Source: Edaphobacter sp. (GTDB lineage: Bacteria > Acidobacteriota > Terriglobia > Terriglobales > Acidobacteriaceae). From it: a stretch of DNA of 64,000 nucleotides. Location: assembly GCF_028283685.1 (NCBI RefSeq), contig NZ_JAPWKF010000004.1:124001-188000 (forward strand). Direction: 5' to 3'. The notes beneath the pieces are model-generated. The model was not told the origin of the DNA and made no database searches. It saw only the letters and a list, made by a program, of their open reading frames with translations. Each line of letters starts with the position of its first letter. Position 1 is the stretch's first letter. The translations under genes were made by a program, and so were the position numbers. Below, piece after piece: positions 8,743 to 16,521 of the stretch.

Positions 8743-9678
8743 ATGAAACTCGTCTTCTGCGGAACGCCACAATTCGCCGTCCCTGCTCTGGAAGCCGTGA
8801 TCGCCGCTGGCCACCAGGTTGCGCTCGTGCTCACGCAGCCGGACCGCCCCGTCGGCCGGGCGCAGCAACTGCAGGCGCCTCCCGTCAAGCTGGCAGCACA
8901 GGCGCACGGTATCCCCGTCATGCAGCCGGAGAAGATCAAGAACAACGCTGATCTGCGCGCCGAGCTCGAGTCCATTGCCCCTGACGCCATTCTCGTCGTC
9001 GCCTATGGACGCATCATTCCGCAGTGGATGCTCGATCTGCCTCGCTTCGGCAACATCAATCTCCACGGCTCGCTGCTCCCGAAGTATCGCGGCGCCGCTC
9101 CCATCCAGTGGGCCGTCGCCAACGGCGAGATCGTAACCGGGGTTACGACCATGCGTCTTGATGTGGGACTGGATACCGGCCCCATGCTGCTGGCCCAGGC
9201 TGTTCCTGTCGGTGAAGAAGAGACCGCGGTGGATGTCTACGAGAATCTTGCCGAGGTTGGTGCGCCGCTGCTGGTGGAGACGCTTCGCCGTCTCGAAGCG
9301 GAAGAGTTATTTCCCGAGCCGCAGGATCACGCCGTCGCGACCCATGCACCTATCCTCACCCGCGACGACGGGCGCATTGACTTCAATTTGACTGCCCGCG
9401 AGATTCATAACCGCTGGCGCGGCTTCCAGCCATGGCCTGGAGCTCATACCACGCTGAGCGGCAAAAAACTGATCGCCCACCGTCTGCGTCCTGCCACCCA
9501 TGAGACGCCGCTTGCCCCCGGGATCGTCCATCTGCATGAGGGCAGGCTTCTGGTCGGCTGCGGTCATGCGACTGTTCTCGAACTGGATGAGGTGCAGTTG
9601 GAAGGCAAGCGTCGCATGAGTGCAGCAGAGATGCTGCGTGGCCTCCAGATCTCCTCGGGAGACCGCCTCGGCGAGTAG
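8743..9678 (+). CDS. fmt: Methionyl-tRNA formyltransferase
   Basis: The protein has 311 residues from ATG 8743, with a GTG immediately before it as an alternative. It starts KLVFCGTPQFAVPALEAV and contains VAYGRIIPQWMLDL, NINLHGSLLPKYRGAAPIQ (the conserved N-H catalytic block), GVTTMRLDVGLDTGPML and a C-terminal domain beginning at about residue 205 (GRIDFNLTAREIHNRWRGF). It transfers a formyl group from 10-formyl-tetrahydrofolate to Met-tRNA(fMet). It forms a translation-initiation cluster with def and the downstream rRNA methyltransferase rsmB, interrupted by a small minus-strand gene and an AraC regulator. Confidence 0.97.
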   Translation: MKLVFCGTPQFAVPALEAVIAAGHQVALVLTQPDRPVGRAQQLQAPPVKLAAQAHGIPVMQPEKIKNNADLRAELESIAPDAILVVAYGRIIPQWMLDLPRFGNINLHGSLLPKYRGAAPIQWAVANGEIVTGVTTMRLDVGLDTGPMLLAQAVPVGEEETAVDVYENLAEVGAPLLVETLRRLEAEELFPEPQDHAVATHAPILTRDDGRIDFNLTAREIHNRWRGFQPWPGAHTTLSGKKLIAHRLRPATHETPLAPGIVHLHEGRLLVGCGHATVLELDEVQLEGKRRMSAAEMLRGLQISSGDRLGE

Positions 9679-9681
9679 CGA

Positions 9682-9849
9682 TTACAGGTGGCTCAGCAAG
9701 AAAGCGAAGACGCTGACCGCTCCAAGAATTGTGGCGCACAGCACCGTGGTGATGTAGATCGCCGCGATACGCTCTTTGCCCGGTTTCGGGCGTGTAATGC
9801 CTACGCTCCAGATAAATCCCTCACTTACGAGTTCCGATAGCTTTCTCAT
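9682..9849 (-). CDS. Small single-pass membrane protein (55 aa), unknown function
   Basis: An in-frame ATG at 9849 is preceded by a near-ideal Shine-Dalgarno (AGGAGG, 6-7 bases away), which fixes the start inside a longer open frame. The product has 55 residues: a soluble N-terminal half (MRKLSELVSEGFIWSVGITR) and a C-terminal transmembrane helix (IAAIYITTVLCATILGAV). I do not recognise a family. It converges on fmt with 3 bases between the two stop codons and is divergent from the AraC regulator. The strong ribosome site supports a real gene. Confidence 0.65.
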   Translation of the reverse strand: MRKLSELVSEGFIWSVGITRPKPGKERIAAIYITTVLCATILGAVSVFAFLLSHL

Positions 9850-9936
9850 CGCATCCTCCTGAATCTCTGCACTCTTAAGAATGCGTCTCCCGCCCTCGCC
9901 GGATATGCAATTCCTGCGATAAAGCGGAGGAGGCTC

Positions 9937-9978
9937 ATGGGGAAGTTTGCGCCGGTTGTTTGCGCCGGGGCATCCTAA
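9937..9978 (+). other. 13-codon leader-like ORF before the AraC regulator
   Basis: ATG 9937 has a strong Shine-Dalgarno (GGAGGAGG, 4-6 bases upstream) and encodes MGKFAPVVCAGAS, ending at TAA 9976-9978. The GTG start proposed for the regulator lies 4 bases later. The regulator itself has no good ribosome site of its own, so this could be a coupling leader peptide. A misread start or an indel is the other explanation. Confidence 0.35.
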
Positions 9979-9982
9979 GAGG

Positions 9983-10879
9983 GTGAGCAGCCAGGAACAG
10001 GGCCGGATCTCCGTGCTTCGGGACAACCACATTGTGCCGCTGCTTCCTGCCTGTCATCATGCTTCGCCGCAGATGCGCCAGCCCTGGCAGGGCATCTTGC
10101 TGGAGCAGCATGCTGTCGCCGCCATCGAAATTCCCGAACACGAGCATGGGGAGCTCTGCCTCCACCTGCAGACCAGCGGCGACGACGCGATGGAGTGGTG
10201 GTCCGGCGGTCGGAACTCGCTGGAACGGACGTCACCCGGCTCCATGCTGCTCGTCCCCGCTGGTACGCGCGACAGGATCCGTTGGCAGGGGGCCTCTAAC
10301 CGCCTGCTGCTGACCCTCTCACCGGAGTGGATGAACCAGATCGCGGAGGAGGCCGGCGCGCCGGTGCCGGAGTTCATCATGAACTGGTCGCTGCGTGACG
10401 CTGCCCTCGAGCGTCTGATCGCCGATATGGGACATCAGGCGGCGGAGGGATGGCCGCTGGGTCGTCTCTACGCCGACCTCACGGCAGCGGGTCTCATCAG
10501 CCAGCTGGTGCGACGCTACGCCGTCCATCCTGTCTCTCCGGCAGAGGTTCAGGGAGGCCTTCCTGTGCCCCTTCTGCGGCGTGCCATGGAGTTTATGACG
10601 GCTAATCTGGCCTCTGATCTCCGTCTGGAGCAGATCGCCGGGGAGACCGGTCTGAGCGCATTTCACTTTGCCCGGGGCTTCCGCGCAGCAACCGGCGCAA
10701 CCCCGTACCAGTATTTGCTCGATCAGCGTATTGATCGCAGCAAATACCTGCTGCGCACCCGTAACTGGCCGGTGCAGGAGATCGCTCAGATGACCGGCTT
10801 CCACTCCCCGGTCAATTTCGTGCGCAGCTTCCGCCAGCGCGTCGGCCTGACGCCCGGAGCCTGGCGCAAAGCGAACTAA
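9983..10879 (+). CDS. AraC family transcriptional regulator
   Basis: The protein has 298 residues from GTG 9983. A TTG at 9947 would add 12 residues. The N-terminal ~190 residues form a cupin-like sensing domain (IPEHEHGELCLHLQ, TSPGSMLLVPAGTRDRIRW). The C-terminal ~100 residues are the paired helix-turn-helix AraC domain: MTANLASDLRLEQIAGETGLS with FHFARGFRAATGATPYQYLL, then EIAQMTGFHSPVNFVRSFRQ and RVGLTPGAWR. The ligand and target are not evident. No transport or catabolic gene adjoins it, so regulation of a distant locus or of the divergent small membrane gene is possible. Confidence 0.92.
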   Translation: MSSQEQGRISVLRDNHIVPLLPACHHASPQMRQPWQGILLEQHAVAAIEIPEHEHGELCLHLQTSGDDAMEWWSGGRNSLERTSPGSMLLVPAGTRDRIRWQGASNRLLLTLSPEWMNQIAEEAGAPVPEFIMNWSLRDAALERLIADMGHQAAEGWPLGRLYADLTAAGLISQLVRRYAVHPVSPAEVQGGLPVPLLRRAMEFMTANLASDLRLEQIAGETGLSAFHFARGFRAATGATPYQYLLDQRIDRSKYLLRTRNWPVQEIAQMTGFHSPVNFVRSFRQRVGLTPGAWRKAN

Positions 10880-10911
10880 GCTCCGTTGCAATACCCTCGG
10901 CAGCGATAGAC

Positions 10912-12192
10912 TTGATAGAGATTCCCTTGTCGACACAGAACCCCAATTCAAAGAACATCTCCCCGGCGCGCGTGGCCGCCTTTGAGATCCTTGCGAAGGT
11001 TGCAGCTAATCAGGGCAACAGCGACGATCTCCTGCACTCCTCCCACACCGCCGGACTGTCTCCCGAAGACCGTAACCTTGCGACGACGCTGGTCATGGGC
11101 ACACTGCGCTGGCAGATCGCGCTCGATGCCCGCATTCAGCCCCTGCTGCAGCGACCCGATCAACGCTTGGCTGAGCCTGTCGCGATTGCACTTCGCCTCG
11201 GTGCGTTTCAGCTGCTGCATCTCGACCGCATCCCGGCGCACGCTGCCCTCAACGAAAGCGTCGAGCTGACCCGCGAGAGCGGTCATCCTCATGCCGCCGG
11301 TATGGTCAATGCGATCCTGCGCAACCTGACGCGTCAGAAGGCTCCCGGTCGGCCGCTGCACGAATCGACGGCTGCCCTGGCGCAGCGCCTCTCCTATCCG
11401 CAGTGGCTGGTGGAGCGCTGGGTCGCTGCTTACGGCCGTGCTGCTGCCATCAAGATATGCGAGGCAGGTCAGGCAGAGCCTTCCGCGCCTGTGCTCTTTG
11501 CGGAAGATGATGCGCTGCCCCGTATCGACGATGGTTCACGTCTGGTCGCCGAGCTGACCGCGGTCGCCTCTTCCAACGCCAAACGAATCTGGGATACCTG
11601 TGCTGCCCCCGGCGGGAAGACGCTGATCCTTGCCCGCCGTTACCCGGAAGGGGAGATTCTCGCGACGGATATCAGTCCGCGGCGCCTTGCCTCCATGCGC
11701 AAGCGCTTCGAAACTGCTGGAGCGACGAACATCGTCTCCGAGCAGGTGGACGCCACTGTACCTCCGCCTGAGCTCAACGGCTACGATCTCGTCCTCTGCG
11801 ATGTTCCATGCAGCGGCACCGGCACGCTTGCGCGCAATCCGGAGATTCGGCTGCGGCTCACGCCTGCTGATCTTTCGCGCCACGCCTCGCGGCAGCAGAA
11901 GATCCTTGCTGCTGCCCTCCCGCTCCTTGCACCCGGTGGTCGCCTGCTGTACTCCACCTGCTCGCTGGAGCCGGAGGAGTGTGAACGCGTCGTGGAGGCC
12001 GTCATGGAGAAGGCTTCGGTGCAGAAGACCGTGAGTGTGCTCCCGCTGCAACCTCTACTCGATCAGCTTCATGCCCGGGGAGAGCTGATGCAGCCGCTGA
12101 CCACGGCTACCCGCGGCAACTTCCTTCGCACCATGCCGGGCACGCATCCGGGAGACGGCTTCTTCGCCGCACTCTTCCAGCGCAGGACGTAG
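10912..12192 (+). CDS. rsmB: 16S rRNA (cytosine-967-C5) methyltransferase
   Basis: The protein has about 426 residues. TTG 10912 opens the frame and TTG 10927 is an alternative. The N-terminal ~140 residues match the NusB-like RNA-binding domain (SPARVAAFEILAKV, FQLLHLDRIPAHAALNESVEL). The C-terminal SAM domain has VWDTCAAPGGKT-type DTCAAPGGKTL, EILATDISPRRL, DLVLCDVPCSGTGTLARNPEI with the PC catalytic motif, and a second Cys in LLYSTCSLEPEE. It methylates C967 of 16S rRNA. The position after def and fmt is the classic def-fmt-rsmB order, here with an insertion of two genes. Confidence 0.95.
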   Translation: MIEIPLSTQNPNSKNISPARVAAFEILAKVAANQGNSDDLLHSSHTAGLSPEDRNLATTLVMGTLRWQIALDARIQPLLQRPDQRLAEPVAIALRLGAFQLLHLDRIPAHAALNESVELTRESGHPHAAGMVNAILRNLTRQKAPGRPLHESTAALAQRLSYPQWLVERWVAAYGRAAAIKICEAGQAEPSAPVLFAEDDALPRIDDGSRLVAELTAVASSNAKRIWDTCAAPGGKTLILARRYPEGEILATDISPRRLASMRKRFETAGATNIVSEQVDATVPPPELNGYDLVLCDVPCSGTGTLARNPEIRLRLTPADLSRHASRQQKILAAALPLLAPGGRLLYSTCSLEPEECERVVEAVMEKASVQKTVSVLPLQPLLDQLHARGELMQPLTTATRGNFLRTMPGTHPGDGFFAALFQRRT

Positions 12193-12231
12193 CGCGTTTT
12201 CGAAGCACATGCTGAAGAAGATGTGCGTGTT

Positions 12232-13026
12232 TCAGTGCATCACGGAGAGTCTTACGAGGTCGCCTTTGGTCACTCGGTGACCTGCCAGCGGGCTCTGTGC
12301 CGAGACGATTCCAGGTCCGAGAGCAGCGACTACAACTGGTGGCTGGTTCGATACAGGAGCGGGCGCCGCGGTGGGCGTTACATCTTCGGCGCTGACAATT
12401 CGCAGACCAGCCGCACCGGTACGAGCGAAGGCGGTCGAGACCGTCAGGCCTACCAGCGAGGGCATGACGAACGAGTCGGTCTCAGCATCGGAGGACTGGC
12501 TCATGAGCACACTCACGCGTGGCCGATCGATCCCCTGGGCATTCGGCGGGGGAGTCTGCGCTACGACGATGTTTTCAGGACCGGGGACTGCAATCTGTCC
12601 GACGGTGCCCAGCTCCAGCCCCACGCGCTTCAGGTTGATCGCGACCGAGCGCTCGCCCTGCCCGGAGAGGTCCGGTACCGAAACCTGCTGACTGCCCAGG
12701 CTCTCCGTCACGCGCACTGGCCATTGCCGCCGCACCACGGTACCGGAAGCAGGGAACTGTGCCAGCACCTGGCCCGCAGGCGTGTTCGGAGAGTAGAACT
12801 TGTTCTCCAGCTGCAGCCGCAGTCCCATGGAGCTGGCCTTCCGGCTGGCCTCCGAGATGGTCATATGCGACAGGTCGGGAACCTTCACCTCGCGGCCATG
12901 GATCGCCAGACGCATGGCCAGGAAGGCCGAGATCATCGCGACCGTGATCATGGCCAGTCCGCCCAGCACCAGGTTGAAGAAGCGCCGGATCGCGCGCCAC
13001 TTCACAATTCGTATCCGCACCATCAT
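12232..13026 (-). CDS. Three-PASTA-domain membrane protein without kinase
   Basis: The protein has 264 residues. A transmembrane helix at about 18-42 (FFNLVLGGLAMITVAMISAFLA) is followed by three PASTA repeats: VKVPDLSHMTISEASRKAS, VSVPDLSGQGERSVAINLKR and FVMPSLVGLTVSTAFARTG. PASTA domains usually sit on the outer side of Ser/Thr kinases or penicillin-binding proteins and bind peptidoglycan fragments. Here there is no kinase or transpeptidase domain, only a ~15-residue basic cytoplasmic N-terminus (MMVRIRIVKWRAIRRF). The ATG overlaps the stop of the CDF transporter gene (ATGA, 13023-13026), so translation is probably coupled. A cell-wall sensing or docking role is inferred. Confidence 0.88.
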   Translation of the reverse strand: MMVRIRIVKWRAIRRFFNLVLGGLAMITVAMISAFLAMRLAIHGREVKVPDLSHMTISEASRKASSMGLRLQLENKFYSPNTPAGQVLAQFPASGTVVRRQWPVRVTESLGSQQVSVPDLSGQGERSVAINLKRVGLELGTVGQIAVPGPENIVVAQTPPPNAQGIDRPRVSVLMSQSSDAETDSFVMPSLVGLTVSTAFARTGAAGLRIVSAEDVTPTAAPAPVSNQPPVVVAALGPGIVSAQSPLAGHRVTKGDLVRLSVMH

Positions 13027-14468
13027 CGCCTGTTATCCGTCTCCGGCTCGGGGTGGATCAGAAGGCGGTCCACCTCGGGTGCCTCCAGTTTAAACGCACC
13101 CTCGAGCGCCGTGATGATCTCGTGAACCTTCGCCATGGGCAGGTCGTCCCGCATCGTGGTGTGGCAGCTCATCTTCAGGTGCGGACCACTCCGCGTCACC
13201 ATCACATCATGGGTGTCCAGAATCTCCGGGAACGCCTTTGCAACCTGGCGCAAACGAGCTTCCAACTGGCGGTTATGCTCCTGGGACTCCGGCCGTTCGA
13301 TCGTCGCCGGCTCGCTCTCGATATGCGTCAGGATCGACGAGACCCCCGGCACTTCGCGCATGATCGCGCTCTCCAGCTTTGTCGCAAGGTCGTGCGCCTG
13401 CTTGAGCGGCATCTCCTCATTGACCTCGAGATGCTGATCGACATGCAGGCCCTGGGGGAACTGCTGCACGGTGACATCGTGAATCGTCAGGTTCCATCGT
13501 GCCGCTACCGCGCGGATGCTGTCGTGAACGCTCTCCGCGATGGGAGCCATCGGAACGGTGTGAATAACGACATCGGCTCCGGGCAGATGCCTCTCCACGA
13601 GACCGGTCGCATCCGCCGAGATCTGTTCAGCGCGCTGGAACGTCAGGTTGCGAGCCAGACCAAGAGACAGATCGGCGAAGTATTTCGCGCCGGAACGCCG
13701 GGTGCGCAGACGGCTCACCGAAACCACGCCATCGATCGCCGTCAGGTCCCGCATCAGGGCACGCCGCATCTCATCGCGTGCATCTTCCGGTGTTGCATCC
13801 AGAAGGGCATCGACTGTCTTGCGGCCAAGCTGCCAGACGACTTTTAAAATGATCCCCGACACGACGAGGGCTGCGATCGGGTCAGCCAGTTCCAGCCCCT
13901 GGATACCCCATCGCTTTCCGATGAAGGTTGCAAGAAGCCCAACAAGAACTGCTGCCGATGACCAGATGTCCGTACTGAAGTGGATGGCGTCCGCTTCCAG
14001 CGCAAGGCTGGCATGCTCTTTGGCTGTCTTGTGCAACTTCCTGGCTCGGGTGTAGTCGACAAGGATCGAGAGCAGCAGAACCGCAAACGGCCAGATGCTG
14101 AACGTGAGCGTCAGCCGCTCGCGCAGCAGGATACGCCGCACGGCCTCAGTCACGATCCATACGCATGATCCGAGCATCAGGACGCATTCGATGAACGCCG
14201 ACAGGCTCTCGACCTTGCCATGGCCGTAGTTGTGCGTATCGTCTGCCGGACGATCGGAGACCTGCACCGAAAACAGCGTGATGCCGGCGGCGACGAGATC
14301 GACCGTGGAATGTGCGGCTTCTGACAGCATGCCCAGCGATCCGGTGAGCCAGCCCGTCAGAAACTTCAGCACCGTGATGCCAAATGCGGCCAGCACGGAG
14401 AAGAGCGCCGCGGAACGCTTCGCTGCGTTCGTTGCGGTCGGGCTCTCCGGGATGGTGGTGTAGCTCAT
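13023..14468 (-). CDS. Cation diffusion facilitator transporter with tandem C-terminal dimerisation repeats
   Basis: The protein has 481 residues, against about 300 for a typical family member. Residues about 15-215 hold six membrane helices with the metal-site motifs HSTVDL (SEAAHSTVDLVAAG) and DAIHFSTDIWSSAAVL, plus HNYGHGKVESL after helix 2. The remaining ~260 residues contain what look like three successive CDF dimerisation domains: VVSVSRLRTRR ... ADVVIHTVP; VTVQQFPQGLHVDQHLEV ... SILTHIES; and VMVTRSGPHLKMSCHTTM ... RLLIHPEPE. It should export Zn2+, Fe2+, Mn2+ or similar ions using protons. The extra repeats may be regulatory metal-sensing modules. It is upstream of, and coupled to, the PASTA protein. 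Confidence 0.9.
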   Translation of the reverse strand: MSYTTIPESPTATNAAKRSAALFSVLAAFGITVLKFLTGWLTGSLGMLSEAAHSTVDLVAAGITLFSVQVSDRPADDTHNYGHGKVESLSAFIECVLMLGSCVWIVTEAVRRILLRERLTLTFSIWPFAVLLLSILVDYTRARKLHKTAKEHASLALEADAIHFSTDIWSSAAVLVGLLATFIGKRWGIQGLELADPIAALVVSGIILKVVWQLGRKTVDALLDATPEDARDEMRRALMRDLTAIDGVVSVSRLRTRRSGAKYFADLSLGLARNLTFQRAEQISADATGLVERHLPGADVVIHTVPMAPIAESVHDSIRAVAARWNLTIHDVTVQQFPQGLHVDQHLEVNEEMPLKQAHDLATKLESAIMREVPGVSSILTHIESEPATIERPESQEHNRQLEARLRQVAKAFPEILDTHDVMVTRSGPHLKMSCHTTMRDDLPMAKVHEIITALEGAFKLEAPEVDRLLIHPEPETDNRR

Positions 14469-14549
14469 CGCGCCTCAATCCTACATGCTCGTCAATACAC
14501 TCGCATGACCGGTTTTATGAAGAAGAGATTCTGCCTGGCGGTCAGTAAG

Positions 14550-15326
14550 CTAAGGCTTTGTCGCCCGATATAATCCAGCGGTACCGAAGGTGTATCCCGT
14601 CCAGCGAGCGTCACGGTAGCCTGCCTCCCGGATCATCTCCAGCATTCGCTTCGGCCGCGGAAAGCGCTCCACGGAGGCAGGCAGGTACGTATAGGCTCCC
14701 GCATCGCCTGAGATCAGGCCGCCAACCTTCGGCAGCACGCGTTTGAAGTACAGGTTATACAGGATGCCGACAAGGCCCTCGGGCTGATTGCAGTCGAGAA
14801 TTCCGATCTGTCCCCCCGGTCGCAACACACGGTACAGCTCCCGCAGCCCCTCGTCGTAATTGGCGAGATTGCGAAAGCCGAACGCCGAGGTGATCAGGTC
14901 CACCGAGTTATCCGCAAGCGGAAGATGCAGTGCATCCGCTTCGATCGCGATGATGTTGTGCGATGCGAACTTCTGCTTGCCGCGAGCCAGCATCTCGTGA
15001 GAGAAGTCCAGCGCAAGCAGCGGCGCCTCGCCTGCATGCCTGGGCCTGTGGCGCATCAACGCCAGCGCCATGTCGCCCGTACCGCAGCACAGGTCCAGTA
15101 CGACTGCTTCGGGCCGTTGCAGCACATCGCGAAAATTTCCCGCCGCGCGCCTCCACCACCAGCCGTCGAGGCCGAAGGACAGCACATGATTCAGCAGATC
15201 GTACTTCGGAGCGATCGAGTCGAACATCCGCTGCACGTTCTCCGCAGCCGACGTCTCGGTCGTCGCGCCCACGGGACGCGCGCCGGTCGAGATTTCGTGC
15301 TCGTGTCGCTCTGCCATCACGTTCAT
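14550..15326 (-). CDS. ubiE: UbiE/MenG quinone C-methyltransferase
   Basis: The protein has 258 residues from the ATG at 15326, which overlaps the aroB stop as ATGA. The longer open frame upstream is aroB in another frame. Family motifs are [39 protein letters not shown] (the SAM site, motif I), [47 protein letters not shown] and [12 protein letters not shown] at the end. It methylates demethylmenaquinone (or the ubiquinone precursor) with SAM. Acidobacteriota generally use menaquinone, so MenG is the likelier role. The coupling to aroB fits the chorismate origin of menaquinone. Confidence 0.93.
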   Translation of the reverse strand: MNVMAERHEHEISTGARPVGATTETSAAENVQRMFDSIAPKYDLLNHVLSFGLDGWWWRRAAGNFRDVLQRPEAVVLDLCCGTGDMALALMRHRPRHAGEAPLLALDFSHEMLARGKQKFASHNIIAIEADALHLPLADNSVDLITSAFGFRNLANYDEGLRELYRVLRPGGQIGILDCNQPEGLVGILYNLYFKRVLPKVGGLISGDAGAYTYLPASVERFPRPKRMLEMIREAGYRDARWTGYTFGTAGLYRATKP

Positions 15327-16465
15327 CTGGCCTTCTTCTTCACTGTCTTTGTTTTGGTCTTGAGCGAGGACTCCGACTTCATCAGAGCCATCATCCATTC
15401 GGCTGCCGCCAGCATCTCGTCCTTCGTTACATCGCGAACGATCTCGACGACACCGATCTTCTTCGGCAGCACAAAGCTCAGCGATCCGCTGCGGTTCTTC
15501 TTGTCGCTGCCCGTCAGGGCCACCAGCTTGTCCGCCCTGGCGCGGAAGGGGCGAAGCGGGCCGTAACGCAGGATAAGGGCGATGATCTTCTCCGCTTCTT
15601 TCTCGCTGACCATACCGCGCATCCATCCAAGACCCGTCGCGGCGATGCTTCCCCAGCCAACCGCCTCGCCATGCAGCAGCTGCTTGTAGTTCGTCGCTGC
15701 CTCAATGGCATGACCCAGCGTGTGTCCATAGTTCAGGATCATGCGCAGGCCGTTCTCGCGCTCGTCCTTGGAGACGACATCGGCCTTCACGCGAACGCTC
15801 GCTGCCACAACGTGAGTCAGTGCTTTGACGTCTCCGGCGAGGACGGCATCCGCGTTGCGTTCGAGATAGCTGAACAGCTTTGCGTCGTAGATCACGCCAG
15901 CCTTGATCGATTCCTGCAGACCGGCGCGCAGCTCCGCCTTCGGCAGAGTGGCCAGAACGTCCGTGTCCGCCAGCACCGCTAACGGATGATGAAAGCTTCC
16001 GATCAGGTTCTTGCCCGCCGCCAGGTTCGATCCCGTCTTGCCGCCGACCGAAGAGTCCACCTGGGCCAGCAGCGTCGTCGGAACCTGCACGTAAGGAACG
16101 CCGCGCATGTAGATCGCTGCCAGAAATCCCGTCAGGTCGCCTATGACGCCGCCGCCAAATGCTACCAGCAGGGCATCGCGGTCGGCTCCTGCCTCGGCCA
16201 TCTGCTCGGCCAGCGACTCCAGCGTGCGCAGGCGCTTGTGCCGCTCACCTGCGGGGAGGAACAACACCGTCGGCTGCTCCTTGCCGAATGACGCCAGCAC
16301 GCGCTTGCCCCACAGCTTCCAGATCTCCGGCGAGGTCACGATGAAGACGCGGTACGGCTTGCCGGCCTTCAGCCGTTTCAGCCTCTGGGAAAGCGTTTTA
16401 AGCAGACCGGAGGCGATGGTGATGTCATAACTGGCGCTGGGAGTTTTGAGGGCGATTACAGGCAC
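15323..16465 (-). CDS. aroB: 3-Dehydroquinate synthase
   Basis: The protein has 380 residues. It has [17 protein letters not shown], the NAD-binding [16 protein letters not shown] block, [58 protein letters not shown] with metal ligands, and [10 protein letters not shown]. It cyclises DAHP to 3-dehydroquinate, the second shikimate step, using NAD+ and Zn2+/Co2+. The last ~15 residues form an unusual basic tail ([13 protein letters not shown]). It is divergent from nadB across 56 bases and coupled to ubiE/menG by a 4-base overlap. Confidence 0.96.
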   Translation of the reverse strand: MPVIALKTPSASYDITIASGLLKTLSQRLKRLKAGKPYRVFIVTSPEIWKLWGKRVLASFGKEQPTVLFLPAGERHKRLRTLESLAEQMAEAGADRDALLVAFGGGVIGDLTGFLAAIYMRGVPYVQVPTTLLAQVDSSVGGKTGSNLAAGKNLIGSFHHPLAVLADTDVLATLPKAELRAGLQESIKAGVIYDAKLFSYLERNADAVLAGDVKALTHVVAASVRVKADVVSKDERENGLRMILNYGHTLGHAIEAATNYKQLLHGEAVGWGSIAATGLGWMRGMVSEKEAEKIIALILRYGPLRPFRARADKLVALTGSDKKNRSGSLSFVLPKKIGVVEIVRDVTKDEMLAAAEWMMALMKSESSLKTKTKTVKKKAR

Positions 16466-16521
16466 AATATCTTCATCCTATCGTTAAGCCCCTGCACTGA
16501 TCCTCCTTTGAAACGGTTAGC

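Noticed and set aside
12205..12226. GCACAT...ATGTGC hairpin between rsmB and the PASTA gene
   Set aside because: Only 6 bp with a 10-base loop and a weak T run. Too weak to call a terminator.
14550..15626. Long version of ubiE starting at 15626
   Set aside because: The extra 100 codons lie in the aroB gene and are low-complexity. The ATGA overlap at 15323-15326 gives the normal N-terminus.
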